A stretch of DNA of 64,000 bases from Vreelandella sulfidaeris (GCA_007182875.1 AP019514.1:3596001-3660000); one strand, 5' to 3'; shown: positions 48,971 to 60,387, numbered from the stretch's first letter. Translations and numbers: made by a program. The notes: a model not told the origin generated them from the letters alone.

Positions 48971-51134
48971 TTACTGCCAACCCTGAGCGTGGCCCCGGCT
49001 ACTACGATGCCCTTGCACGACAATAGATAGTATCGAAGCCCTGAATAAACGGCGCCTGTTGTACGCCAGTGGCACGCACCGGGCTAACCGGCCTGCAGTG
49101 CGCTGGGGGATTTTTAAGCCACTATCAATCAGGTGATAGGGAAGACAGGTGATGGCGATGACATCGTTGCGGTAATGATCGTTGCGCTTATACTCGCGAT
49201 AGCCTGTCGATGCGACCATGGCGGTTAAATAGCGGTTGCCCTCATACTCTAATTGCTTAAAGCAGCGTTCTCCATTCCGTAAACTGAGCACATCTTCATA
49301 ACCGTTATCCAGCAAAGAGGTAATGAAATATCCGGTAATGTCGAAGAAATCAGTCGACCTTCAGCATCGACAAAAGAGCAAAAGGAAGCGGCAACTGCAC
49401 ATCAGTAGTAGGAAGATTATCTGCTAGAATCTGCCGAAACTCAGGGGTCGCATCAAATACAGTAGCAATGCCACCAATCACAGCATGATTAGTGAAATCG
49501 ACCACGGGCGCACAATAAACATAAGTGCCGCCATTGGCATACAGCTCGCTTTTAGTAAACGCTGAAACCACATATCCCTGATCAGAATCTATCGTCAGGC
49601 ACGCCGCCAGCGGCAACGACTCGGGCACTTGCGTGCCAACCAAGCGTGCAGCGTTATTATCAGAAACTGCGACAATAATGCCCTGTTGGTCAAACACTAA
49701 AATAGTCGTGTAAACAGTATAGAGAGTATTTATGGCGTGAATAACCGCCGAAAGCTCCTGACGCGCTTGCTCATCACCTTTCGAGGCAGGCAATAACTGG
49801 CGGCGAATACGCTCATCAAGTGCCCACCAACGCACATCATTGGCGCGTTCGTAAAGGTTACGATCCATAATGCTCACCATACTAAAAGCGCGCATGGTGA
49901 CATCGGCTATGGCCGTTAAGCTCATTCCCCTGACTCAAGGTGGCAATAGACTCTTCAAATACCTGATCCGTTAAACTGCCAATTTCACGAATCTGATGCA
50001 GCACAGGCACTAGCTCTAATGCTTTGTGGCGAACTGAAATAATATGACCGTTGATAACGGCTAGATTAAGCTGCTGCGCAATCATAGCCGCCTGATGACG
50101 AATATTACTTAACTCCCCTTTACCAGCTCGGCTTCGGTCGATGGTGGGTTTACGTTCTGCTTTCTCAACGCACCATTTGATAGCTCGGTGAGTGCAAGGC
50201 AGCGCCAACCTAATCCCGCATACCCTTGATAAGGAGAACCAGCAACCTGTCGGCAGGCATAGGGTTTACCCTGTAGCACTATGACGCCAACACCACTGGT
50301 ACCTACTTGAGATAACGACTCGTTAAGCGCTAATTGAGGCAGGCTGGAAACGACGACTTTGCTATTGCTATCTAGTAGCGCAAGCTCGAACGCTCCATCC
50401 GCTAACTCTTCGAAGATACCGCGCACTTCTTCATTAAGCTGAAAGCTCAGCGCAAGATAGCCTAATCGCTGGGTCGATTCCGCTTGATAAATGGGTGCAA
50501 TAAACAGCAAGGCTCGTTGTTGGTGAGGGGCTAACGGTGTTGACGCAAAATATTCGATGTAACCAGCATTTAGATGAGGCAGCGTTTGCGGTAAAGCGTC
50601 ATCTTGAAATGTATTGCCCTCTGGAAACTTTAGGCTGGTACGCAGTTTACCCTCTAAATCGAGCAGCATCACGTCATCATAAACTGAATACTTAGCAACA
50701 TAGCGGGCCAAGTGCTGCTGGATATTTACCTCTCCTTCACTGTTCTCCATATACGCACGAACGGAACTATCAGTTGAAAGAAAACCGATATCAGCCGAGC
50801 GTTCAAACAAATTGCGTACCAGCATATCCACCGCGATCGCTGCTCTTCCTCCCAGCACCATCTCATACTCGCGGGCATACTCCTCAGTCAAAGCCTTGGC
50901 AAGCTGAACGCGCAAAAGTCGAAAACGATTTTGCACTTCAGTGACACGATCCAAGACGCCATTACCTCCACTGCGACTGGCCACCTTACCCACCAACGCG
51001 ATAATGGCTAACCAGCTATCCAAATGAGACAACTGACTGTCGTAGTTTTTAACGTAAGCGGGAGGTTCCAACGCACGAGGCGCATGCGTTCTGCTAGCGG
51101 TAGAGTGCGTACCAGAGAGAAAATCGAGTGTCAA
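48971..51134 (-). CDS. Cache/PAS-like sensor protein of unknown output, heavily frameshifted
   Basis: About 715 residues as read. The central part RNLFERSADIGFLSTDSSVRAYM ... YSVYDDVMLLDLEGKLRTSLKFPEGN ... QRLGYLALSFQL resembles one Cache-type ligand-sensing domain. A second follows (YTTILVFDQQGIIVAVSDNNAARLVGTQVPES ... SAFTKSELYANGGTYVYCAPV). A helical link FSMVSIMDRNLYERANDVRWWALDERI lies between. Shifts near 50130, 49910 and 49340. No membrane helix, HAMP, chemotaxis signalling, GGDEF or kinase domain could be found. The last 40 residues (to 48971) look out of frame, so the true end is uncertain. The N-terminal start is also uncertain; an ATG at 51172 in another frame is possible. I do not know its function. 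Confidence 0.6.
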
Positions 51135-51337
51135 CTCGACTGGTCAAGCCCGGTGATAAAGAGCGGGTAGTCATTGTGCCACCTTGCTATCAAAGCATCT
51201 GCCTAGACGTTAAAACCAAGAGACGTTAAAACCGAGAGACACTAAAAAGAGCCAAGTGACTTACTATAACCTTTTGCCACTCAACTCAAAGCATTAAGTC
51301 TAATAGAAGAGCATCTGCAGAGTGCGGAAGCACACTT

Positions 51338-52505
51338 TTAAATCTTCGATGATGCCATGCTGCTTTGTCGCTGCCACAGCAGCACCATCAACGGTACCAA
51401 CGCAACGGGGATCAACAGTAGATTAAGCGTCGCCCACCCCAAGCCATTGACCAAGGGGCCGGCGAGCAATGCGGTGGTGGCAGCCGTGCTAAACACTAGG
51501 AACTCATTGGCGGCCTGGGTGCTTGCTTTATCCACAGGACGGTAACTCGCAGTAAGCAGCCCGGTGGCGGGCAGAAAGGTAAAGTTCCAACCTAAGCCCA
51601 GCAACACCAGCGCCACGTTGAAACCGGCCAAACCGATACCCAACTGAGCGACCAAGGCACTTGCCACCAGCAGCAGGCAACCGGCTACGATCACCTGTTT
51701 GGCGCCAAAACGCGTGGTTAAATGGCCGGTAAAGAACGAGGGTAAAACATCGCCACCACATGCCACTGAATGGTCATCGACACGTGATTAAAGTGGTGCC
51801 CTGCACCCGCCATGGCGAGCGGCGTGGCAGTCATGGCCAAGTTCATCACGCCATAACCCACCATCGCAGCGCTCACCGCCACAATAAATCCGGGCTGGCG
51901 AAGTATTTTACCCAGTGGCAGTGCGTCTCCTTCGCCGTGGGTGCGTGATGCGGGCGGCAGTTGCGTCAGCATCAGCACCAATAAGGCCAGTGCGTAGAGC
52001 GCTGCCAAGCCCACAAAGCTGCCCAGAAACGGTACATCGCCCAGCTCACGACTCACCCTGGCCAACCACGGCCCAGCAAACGCGGCCAGCACACCGCCCC
52101 CATGACCAAGCCAATCGCACGGTCACGCAGCGGCGCAGGGGCGGCCTCCACGGCAGCAAAGCGATAGAGCTGACCAAAGCCAATACCGATACCAATCAGC
52201 CAGGTTGCCAGCAAGAACAGCCCAAAATGCTCGCCAATCAGTGCCTGCACAGCGACCACCGCGCCCATCAACCCGACCAAATTGCCCAGTATAAACCCGC
52301 GCTTTCGCCCCAGCCTGGCCATGATTAATGAGGCTGGAATCGTCGCACACATCAGCCCCAACCACTGGGTGGCGACCGGCGCGGTCGACCATGACGCACG
52401 GGGCGCCAAAGACGCCCCAATTAGCGGAGAGACGGCGATCAGCAGCACGTTGCCGCTGACCAGCAGTGCTTGGCAGAGCGATAGAAGGGTGACGGTTAAA
52501 GGCAT
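51338..52505 (-). CDS. MFS transporter, frameshifted
   Basis: About 390 residues, 12 hydrophobic helices. The motif-A-like loop between helices 2 and 3 reads ARLGRKRGFILG, and GHLTTRFGAKQV occupies the matching place in the second half. Shifts near 52090 and 51745. The start overlaps the following AraC-type regulator stop by ten bases, so the regulator and exporter are one unit (regulator first). The substrate is unknown; drug or metabolite efflux is common for this class. Confidence 0.83.
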
Positions 52506-53498
52506 GGTGTACTCTCCTGAAGTGAATCGGTATGGGAAGACGCAAAGCGTTGGCGATAGACCGAAGGAGATACGCCATAGTAGCGCTGAAACTGGCGGCG
52601 TAGTTGCTCTGCACCGCCCAGCCGCCAGCGTTGTGCCAAGCGTTCAAGGGATAAGTTTTCGCGCCCGTTGAGCAGCGCCAGACGCGCTTGTTCAAGGCGT
52701 AGCTGGGTCAGGTAAGCGCCTGGGGTAGTATTCAGATGGCGCCTAAATAGCCGGGTTAAATGACGCGGGGAGACTGCCATCAGCTCGGCCATGCTCTCAA
52801 GCCCGTGATCAATGCTGGGGTCGGCGTGGAGCTGATCCAGCAAGCGGCGCAGCGGGCCCGCCTCTTGTTGGTGTCGCAGTATCTCGCTGAACTGTGACTG
52901 CCCTCCTGGGCGCTGCAAAATACCACTAGCTCACGAGCCACTCGACCGGCTAGATCAGCACCGTGATCTGCCTCTACCAGCGAAAGCGCCAAATCAATCC
53001 CTGCCGTGACACCCGCGCTGGTGTAACAGCCGTTGCTTTCGATATACAGCGCATCGGGCTCGACGCTTAGTGCGGGGTACTCTTCAGCTAATTGCGGCGC
53101 ATGGCGCCAGTGAGTGGTGACGCGGCAGCCATCCAGCAGCCCCGCGGCGGCTAACAAAAATGCCCCTGAACAGATCGAACCTAGCCGCCTCACCTCAGGG
53201 GCCACCTCACAAAGCACCTGTTTTACTGAGGCTATTTCACGCTGCTGCATCACGCCGCTTCCGCCCGCCACCAACAGCGTATCCAGGGGCAGTAAATGAG
53301 TAAGTTGGTGGTAGGTGTGCGTAGCGTGCACGGCTAGGCCACCGTTGGTGGCAACCGGGCCGACGGCGTCGGCGACCAGGGTCAACTGATAGACCGGCTG
53401 GGGCTTAGCGCATTGGCGCTGGCAAACACCTGCCAGGGGCCACTGACATCCAGCAGTTGGCAGTCGGGGTAGGCAAATAGAGCAACATGGCGAGTCAC
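52496..53498 (-). CDS. GlxA-family AraC-type transcriptional regulator with DJ-1/PfpI domain, frameshifted
   Basis: About 334 residues from a GTG at 53498 (TRHVALFAYPDCQLLDVSGPWQVFASAN). The N-terminal DJ-1/PfpI domain carries a nucleophile-elbow-like cysteine in LGSICSGAFLLAAAGLLDG and THWRHAPQLAEEYP. The C-terminal AraC domain reads MAELMAVSPRHLTRLFRRHLNTTPGAYLTQLRLEQARLALL...LSLERLAQRWRLGGAEQLRRQFQRYYGVSP. Shifts near 53405 and 52905. GlxA-type regulators often control amine or carnitine-like catabolism; here the overlapping MFS gene is the likely target. Confidence 0.87.
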
Positions 53499-53617
53499 AG
53501 TCTCTCTCCGCAACGGGAAATCGAAGCATTAAAGAGAGTGTCAGCGTTGCGTCCCATGTCGGCAAGGACGATTACCCCACCGATTCAGACATCTTTATAA
53601 AAACCGATACATTATGA

Positions 53618-54301
53618 TCAGCCCGTTCTCTCTAACGGCGCCTCCATGCGGCGTACACTGGAAACGAAGTCGCTAAAACGTTCGCCCTGAATTAGCACAT
53701 GATCGCTCAGCGCCCGCTGCGCCGCCACAGGATCGCCCTGCTCAATGGCTTCCACAATGGTTTGATGCTCGCTGAGCGAATTAGTGACTCGCTGTCGCAC
53801 CTGCAGCTGTAGGCGACGGTAAGGCTTCAAGCGTTGTTTAAGCTGCCGCGCTTCGCTGGCCAAAAAGGCGTTATGGCTAGCGGTGTAGATACAGTCGTGG
53901 AACCCTTCGTTTTCGTAGTAATACTCGTCGCTGTCGCCGGCGAGGGCTGCCGCTTCACAGCGTTGGTGCGCCTCGTGCAACGCAGCAAGTTCCTGCTCAG
54001 TGATTCGGCGTGCCGCTAGGCGACCACACATGCCCTCGAGTTCCGCCATAACTTCGAACATCTCGATCAACTGATCAATCCCCACCTTTGCCACGAAGGT
54101 GCCTTTTTTGGGCGACACAGTGACCAAGCCGCTGGCGACCAATTGCTGAAAGGCTTCTCGTACTGGTGTTCGCGAGACCTTAAATTCACGGCCCAAAGCT
54201 TCCGGGTCCAGACGTTCTCCCGGCAAACGGCGGCCATTAATAATGTCATCCTCTAGAGAATCTCTTAATCGCTGAGCGTTGGAACGCTTGGTGTCCGTCA
54301 T
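53618..54301 (-). CDS. GntR-family regulator with FCD domain, probable malonate regulator
   Basis: Intact, 227 residues. The winged helix LRDSLEDDIINGRRLPGERLDPEALGREFKVSRTPVREAFQQLVASGLV is followed by an FCD domain with histidines in ENEGFHDCIYTASHN, LSEHQTIVEAI and ALSDHV, which usually bind metal and a carboxylate. It diverges from the malonate TRAP and mat genes across a 154-base gap that holds a perfect palindrome. The layout matches the MatR-controlled malonate loci of other proteobacteria, so it is likely the malonate-responsive repressor (inference). Confidence 0.88.
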   Translation of the reverse strand: MTDTKRSNAQRLRDSLEDDIINGRRLPGERLDPEALGREFKVSRTPVREAFQQLVASGLVTVSPKKGTFVAKVGIDQLIEMFEVMAELEGMCGRLAARRITEQELAALHEAHQRCEAAALAGDSDEYYYENEGFHDCIYTASHNAFLASEARQLKQRLKPYRRLQLQVRQRVTNSLSEHQTIVEAIEQGDPVAAQRALSDHVLIQGERFSDFVSSVRRMEAPLERTG

Positions 54302-54353
54302 GTTTACCTCCTTGGAACGCGACTCAACTTAGCCGTTTAATGCTGTCATTTAG

Positions 54354-54393
54354 TTGACATTAGCATACGCAGCGCCTATTGATATATATATCA
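54354..54393 (+). promoter_or_regulatory. Promoter and palindromic operator of the malonate operon
   Basis: TGATATATATATCA at 54380-54393 is a perfect 14-base palindrome. TTGACA at 54354-54359 and TATTGA at 54377-54382 form a -35/-10 pair with 17 bases between, and the palindrome overlaps the -10 box. A repressor bound there would block the operon; the divergent GntR gene is the natural candidate. Confidence 0.65.
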
Positions 54394-54455
54394 GCTAGCC
54401 TGATAAACATATAAAGCTCATCCAAACACACAACAACAACTGTTGGAGACGCCAC

Positions 54456-55450
54456 ATGCAACGCTATTTAATCTCAACTGCCGCCGCCCTAAGCCTCGCC
54501 ATTGCCGCTTCTCATGCTTCTGCCGACACGGTGCTTCGCGCATCGCATCAATTCCCTGGTGGCCAAGGGGATGTCCGCGATGAAATGGTGCAGATGATGG
54601 CCCGCGAAGTAGCCGATGCGGATGTGGGGCTGACCATTGAAGTTTACCCCGGCCAATCCCTGTTCAAAGCGCGTGAACAGTGGGGCGCCATCGCCCGTGG
54701 TCGCCTCGATATCACCTCGCTACCGCTCGACTACGCTAGCGGCCGCCATCCAGAGTTCTCGGCTACGCTGATGCCTGGCTTGGTGCGCAACCAGGAACAT
54801 GCTCAGCGCCTAAATGACTCTGAATATATGGACATGATTAAAGAAGTCATTCGCGAAGGCGGCGCCCGGGTACTTGCCGATGCCTGGCTATCGGGTGGCT
54901 TTGCGTCTAGCGAACAGTGCGTCACCTCCCCGACACCGTCGAGGGCAGAACTTCCGCGCCGCTGGGCCTGCGTTTGAACAAATGCTTGAGGAAGCGGGTG
55001 CTTCCATCGCTTCCATGCCCTCTTCTGAGGTGTATACCGCCATGCAAACCGGTGTATTGGATGCGGCCAATACCTCGTCGATGTCGTTTATCTCCTTCCG
55101 GCTTTACGAGCAGGTTGAGTGCTTGACTGAACCTGGCGACTTCGCGCTGTGGTACATGTACGAACCCATTCTTATTTCCGAGCAGGTATGGCAAGGGACT
55201 TAACGAGGAACAGCAAGCAGCACTGATGGAAGCGGGTGAAGCCGCCGAAGCGTTCTTCGCTGAAGAAGCTGCCGCCATTGATCAAGAAATGGTCGACCTC
55301 TACGAAGAGAATGGTGTTGAGGTGGTCAGTATGAGCGAAGACGACTACAACGCTTGGCTCGATATCGCCAAGGAAACCTCCTACAAAAACTTTGCCGAGA
55401 ATGTTCCCAACGGCCAAGCCATCATCGATGCGGCGCTGGCTGTCGAGTAA
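54456..55450 (+). CDS. TRAP transporter substrate-binding protein DctP (TRAP 4, malonate), frameshifted
   Basis: About 331 residues. The signal peptide MQRYLISTAAALSLAIAASHASA is followed by DTVLRASHQFPGGQGDVRDEMVQMMAREV. Later GQNFRAAGPAFEQMLEEAGASIASMPSSEVYTAMQTGVLDAANTSS is the DctP ligand region; the arginine in 'NFRAAG' corresponds to the carboxylate-binding arginine. Shifts near 54925 and 55195. GGAGA lies before the ATG. It heads an operon with malonyl-CoA genes, so malonate is the likely ligand. Confidence 0.88.
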
Positions 55451-55474
55451 GCAGCTGATAAATGCCTAACGGCT

Positions 55475-55498
55475 CGGCCATTCCTGCCGGGGTGGCCG
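55475..55498 (+). terminator. Hairpin between dctP4 and dctQ4
   Basis: CGGCCA / TGGCCG arms with an inner CC / GG pair, followed by TTTTCT, 24 bases after the dctP4 stop. It is a moderate intrinsic-terminator-like structure inside the operon. Confidence 0.65.
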
Positions 55499-55552
55499 TT
55501 TTCTACTGATGCTTGCTTAGCTTGGCGAGATGACCAGCTTGACGAGGGAACT

Positions 55553-56073
55553 ATGGCACCTGCAACGACACACACAACCCTTGCGCGCGGGGGCATCATT
55601 GGCGGCTACATTCGCGTCATGGATATGCTTTCGCGGCTATCCGCCTATTTGGCCTGCGCCATGTTTATCGCTGGCGTACTCGTGATTTGTCAGATGGTAT
55701 TCATTCGCTATTTACTGGGCATGAGCACCAGTTGGCAAACCGAGTTCACCATCTTCTCAGTAACGGCTGCGATGTTGATGGGCAGCCCCTACGTATTGAT
55801 GACGGGTGGCCACGTTGCCATCACGATCGTTCCCGACGCACTGGGCGGCATTACGCGCACCATTATGCGCTTAATCGCCTCGCTGTTTGGCTTAGGTTTT
55901 TGTGCTGCGTTGGCGTATGCCAGCTGGATTTACGTTTTCGAAGCACTTCATGGCGAGTGGACCACCGGCTCGGTATGGAATCCGCCGCTCTGGCCAGCGC
56001 TGTTGCCGATGGCTGTGGGCGCCACCTTGCTGTCGCTGCAATATGTGGCTGAAATTCTGCGTGGGAGGGCTGA
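55553..56073 (+). CDS. TRAP transporter small membrane subunit DctQ (TRAP 4), frameshifted at its end
   Basis: About 173 residues, four helices: AYLACAMFIAGVLVICQMVFIRYLLGMSTSWQTEFTIFSVTAAMLMGSPYVLMTGGHVAIT carries the family signature. The frame is open far past the expected end because of a shift in a GGGAGGG run near 56065. With that repaired the stop is TGA at 56071-56073, three bases before dctM4. Confidence 0.85.
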
Positions 56074-56075
56074 GC

Positions 56076-57406
56076 ATGGATCCCATTACCTTAGGCATTA
56101 TTGTCGCCATCGCGTTGATTGCACTCATGGCCATTGGCACCTATCGCGTTTGCACTGGGCGGTGTTTCACTGCTGGCGTTGCTCTATGATCGCGGCCTTT
56201 CCGAGCTCACCTACTTCGGTGAAACCTTTTTTGACCGCATTGCGGAGTTTGGCTTTGTCGCTATCCCGATGTTTATTTTGATGGGCGCTGCGGTGGCCTC
56301 ATCGCCCACCGGGCGTGACCTGTATCGCTCGCTGGATTTGTGGATGGGCAAACTGCCCGGCGGCTTGGCGGTTTCCAATATCGGCGCCTGCTCTATTTTT
56401 GCCGCGCTGTCCGGCTCCTCGCCGGCTACCTGCGCGGCGATTGGCAAAATGGGCATTCCCGAAATGCGCATGCGCGGCTACCCTGACGGAGTCGCCGCAG
56501 GCTGTATTGCCGCTGGCGGCACCTGGCATTCTAATTCCGCCCTCGGTCACCATGATCATCTACGGTATTTCCACCGAAACCTCCATCGGTCGGCTATTTA
56601 TTGCCGGGGTGGTGCCGGGCTTTATGCTCGCGGGCCTGTTCATGATCTGGACGATGATCGCCTGCAAGATGGCCGGGGGTTATAACAACCCCATGGCAGA
56701 GTCCGTTGAACGGCTAAAAAACAATGTTAAACAGAATGTGGATACCAACTTAAAGGCATTAGTACGTGTTCTGCCTTTCCTGGGCGTGGTCGCGGGTATT
56801 CTGTTTGCACTGTATGGCGGAGTTGCAACACCTTCTGAAGCAGCGGGCGTGGGTGCATTCCTGTGCTTGGCGCTGGCTATTTTGATCTACCGCATGTGGC
56901 AGTTGGGGCCGATTAAGCTAATCATGCGCGATTCGCTGCGCGAGAGCGTGATGATCATGCTGGTGATCGCCACTGCCGAAGTGTTCGCCTACGCGCTCTC
57001 CTCCATGTTTATCACCCAAACCGTAGCGGCCGCGATTGCTGGCTTGGAAATCAATCGCTGGGCGCTGATGGGGGTCATTAACCTCTTCCTGTTAGTCGCT
57101 GGCTTCTTCCTGCCGCCCGTGGCCGTGATCGTGATGACCGCGCCGATTTTGTTACCCATTATTTTGGCGGCCAACTTCGACCCTTACTGGTTTGCGGTGA
57201 TTTTGACCATCAACTTGGAGATCGGCCTGATCACGCCGCCCGTAGGGCTCAATCTGTTCATTATTAAAGGCATCGCGCCGGACATCTCGCTGCGCGATAT
57301 TCTAATGGGAAGCTTGCCCTACGCGCTGTGCATGGTGCTGGGTATCTTGCTGCTGTGCCTCTTCCCTGGCATCGCGCTTTGGCTACCTAACTTGATTATG
57401 GGTTAA
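56076..57406 (+). CDS. TRAP transporter large membrane subunit DctM (TRAP 4), frameshifted
   Basis: About 443 residues. MDPITLGIIVAIALIALMAIGTPIAFALGG after a shift near 56145, then AEFGFVAIPMFILMGAAV, GGLAVSNIGACSIFAALSGSSPATCAAIGKMGIPEM. A shift near 56525 leads to GILIPPSVTMIIYG, and the text ends GGVATPSEAAGVG, EINRWALMGVIN and GLITPPVGLNLFI. The 'SGSSPATCAAIG' variant of the usual SGSAVADTAAIG block is seen in several DctM subgroups. Normal length. Confidence 0.9.
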
Positions 57407-57417
57407 GGAGTTCAAAC

Positions 57418-58791
57418 ATGAACATGATGTTTTTGCAGGAACTGTTCAACAACATCACCCAGCGTGATGCCTTGTTGCGCCGCCGCCATCCAGAAACATT
57501 AACGCCCGACCATAGGCAGTTGGTTAAGGCCTGCCAAAAGTTGCTGGAAAGCGATGGCGAAGCCTCCAGCATTACACTAGCAAGCCGCGCCCTGGCAATT
57601 TACCAACATCTCTCGGCAGCTGAAAAAACAGTTTCTTTGACCGTTTAATAACGGACTTTGCAGCCGAACCCGGCCCTATTGATGCGGCCTATACGGCGTA
57701 CCGGGAAGCTCGCGACAACCCCACTTTACAGCGGCTGTTTGAAGCCAGTGAACCTCGGCGGCAAGAGCTTTTCCGGCGGTTAAACCTGGCCAGCGACGGT
57801 ACCTATGAGCTGGTTAAAATGCGTGAAGACCTGCTGGTGTTACTGCGCGATCAGCCTGAGCTAAAGGCCATTGATGATGATTTCGCCCATCTCTTTGGCT
57901 CCTGGTTTAACCGCGGCTTCTTGATGCTCAAGCGTATCGACTGGAATACACCGGCATCGATACTCGAAAGATCATTCGCTATGAGGCTGTTCACGAAATT
58001 CAGGACTGGGATGACCTACGCCGACGGCTGGACGCGCGTGACCGGCGTTGTTTCGCCTTCTTCCATCCGGCAATTGGTGATGAGCCGCTAATTTTTGTTG
58101 AAGTCGCTCTGCATAAGGGCTTACCAAGCCGTATTCAGCCAATACTATCTGGAGAGAGGCCTGGCGAAAGCAGTTATACAAAAAGGAATCGACGACCCTG
58201 AAGATGCCGATACAGCGGCGTTCTTCGGCATCAGCAACTGCCAGACCGGGCTACGTGGTATCTCTTTTGGTAATTTTTTGATCAAGCAGGTCGTGCAAGA
58301 GCTCTCCCAGGAACTGCCGCAGCTTAAATACTTCGTCACCCTCTCGCCGGTACCCGGCTTCGCCCAGTGGCTACAGGCGCAGCGCGATGACGAGCAACTC
58401 CCAGAATCGTTGCGTAAGTCTCTAGAAGCACTTGAAACGCCCGACTGGCATGAGAATAAAGCCCGTGAAGAGCAATTGAAAGCGGCGATCCGCCCGCTGG
58501 CCGCACGCTACTTAATTGATGAAAAGAATCGCCACGGTTTGCCGCTGAACCCGGTGGCCCGCTTTCATCTTGGCAACGGCGCCGAGCTGCACCGCATTAA
58601 CTGGCTGGGCGATATCTCCGATAAGGGCTTTAAACAGGCCGCGGGGCTGATGGTTAATTACCTGTACGTACTTGACGATATCGAACGCAACCACGAAAAC
58701 TATACCGCCAAGGCCACCGTTGCCTGCTCCAATGAGGTGCGCGACCTCGCTCGTCGCGCCCGCAAGCTGGTTGGGAGAGACCACCAAATGA
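57418..58791 (+). CDS. matA: Malonyl-CoA decarboxylase, frameshifted
   Basis: Turns malonyl-CoA into acetyl-CoA and CO2. About 458 residues. The helical N-terminal domain (FLQELFNNITQRDALLRRRHPE ... LLVLLRDQPELKAIDDDFAHLFGSWFNRGFLMLKRIDW) is followed by the acyltransferase-like catalytic domain: HEIQDWDDLRRRLDARDRRCFAFFHPAIGDEPLIFVEVAL, DTAAFFGISNCQTGL, the TLSPVPGF catalytic-serine region and ARFHLGNGAELHRINWLGD. Shifts near 57628, 57968, 58150-58198 and 58772. The stop overlaps the matB start by four bases. Length and motifs match bacterial MatA/MCD. Confidence 0.92.
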
Positions 58792-60328
58792 GCCATAACC
58801 TATTTGAAACCTTTGCTGCCAAAATGCGCGAGCGCACCGACGCCGATTTTATTACCACTCGCGACGGCCGCCGCTACAGCTACACTGATGCGTTAACCCA
58901 AAATGCGCAGCTCGCCGGCGCCTTAACCGAGCTGGGCGTTAAACAAGGCGATCGGGTCGCCGTGCAGGTGGATAAAAGCCCCGAAGCCATACTGCTTTAC
59001 CTAGCCTGCCTACGTATCGGCGGCGTTTACTTGCCCCCTCAATACGGGCTACACCGGCGATGAGATCCGCTACTTTTTAAACGACGCCGAACCCGCACTG
59101 TTTGTCTGCCGACCCAAAATAGAAGATGAAGCACGGGCACTGGCTATTGAAACCGGCTGTCCGGCAGTGGCAACGCTGGGGAAGAGTGCCGATGGCAGCT
59201 TAATAGAAACTGCCCATAAGGCAACGCCACGTGAAGATATAGTCGCGCTTGGTGAGCGTGACTTGGCCGCTATTCTTTACACTTCCGGCACCACCGGGCG
59301 CTCTAAAGGCGCCATGCTGACGCACAAGAACCTCGCCTCTAACGCTGAAACCCTGGTATCAGCCTGGCACTTCAGCGCTAATGACCGGCTAATCCATGCG
59401 CTACCCATCTTTCACACTCACGGTTTGTTTGTCGCCTGCAATGTCACCTTGATGGCAGGCGCCAGCATGCTGTTCTTGCCCAAGTTCGATGCCGATGTGA
59501 TCTTTGAAGAATTGCCCCGCGGCAGCGTAATGATGGGCGTTCCCACGTTCTATACACGCCTGGTGCAAGAGACGAACGCCTGACGCCTGAAACCACTGCC
59601 AATATGCGGCTGTTTGTTTCCGGCTCTGCCCCGCTCACCGCCGAAACCCACGAGGCGTTCGAAGCCAAAACCGGCCATGCGATTCTTGAGCGTTATGGCA
59701 TGACCGAAACCAATATGAACCTATCCAACCCCTACGAAGGCGCTCGACGCGCGGGCACCGTGGGCATGCCGTTACCTGGTGTAGAAATGCGCATCACCAA
59801 CCGCGAAACCGGCGATGAGGTGCCTCTTGGCGAGATTGGCATGCTGCAAATTCGTGGCCCCAATGTCTTTATCGGCTACTGGCGGATGCCCGAAAAAACC
59901 CGCGAAGAGCTGTTGGACGACGGCTTTTTGTTACCGGCGATCTCGCCATGGTCGACGAACAGGGCTATGTGCACATCGTTGGTCGCGACAAGGACCTAGT
60001 GATTTCCGGCGGCTATAACGTCTACCCCAAAGAAGTCGAGCAGGTGATCGATGAACTCGACCAAGTCGCCGAATCAGCGGTCATTGGTCTACCGCACCCT
60101 GACTTTGGTGAGGGAGTTACCGCAGTAGTGGTACGCCAACAAGGCGCTACTCCTAGAGAAGACCAGCTTGAAGAAGCGGCCGTCATCAACCATCTGGACG
60201 GTCGGCTTGCCAAGTACAAGCAGCCCAAGCGGGTGTTTTTTGTCGATGAGCTGCCGCGCAATACGATGGGTAAGGTGCAGAAGAATGAACTGCGCAAGCA
60301 ATTTAACGACACTTACCGCACCCCTTAG
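58788..60328 (+). CDS. matB: Malonyl-CoA synthetase (acyl-CoA ligase family), frameshifted
   Basis: Activates malonate with ATP and CoA. About 513 residues. The adenylate-forming motifs are YTSGTTGRSKGAMLTH, PIFHTHGLFVACNVTLMAGASM, ERYGMTETNMNLSNPYEGARRAGTVG, GRDKDLVISGGYNVYPKEVE and the C-terminal lysine in PRNTMGKVQKNEL. Shifts near 59037, 59578 and 59933. The MSHNLFETFAAKM start and the GMTETNMNLSNP segment are characteristic of MatB. Pairing with MatA and a TRAP importer gives a complete malonate-to-acetyl-CoA route. Confidence 0.93.
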
Positions 60329-60387
60329 TCGCCTTCCTGCAAGCCTACGCTTCCCAAACTCTTGCCCCGTACGTTTGCCCGTGCTTC

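Noticed and set aside
48364-48980. Two separate small membrane proteins
   Set aside because: Together they match one YgjV protein in order and length, joined by one shift near 48628.
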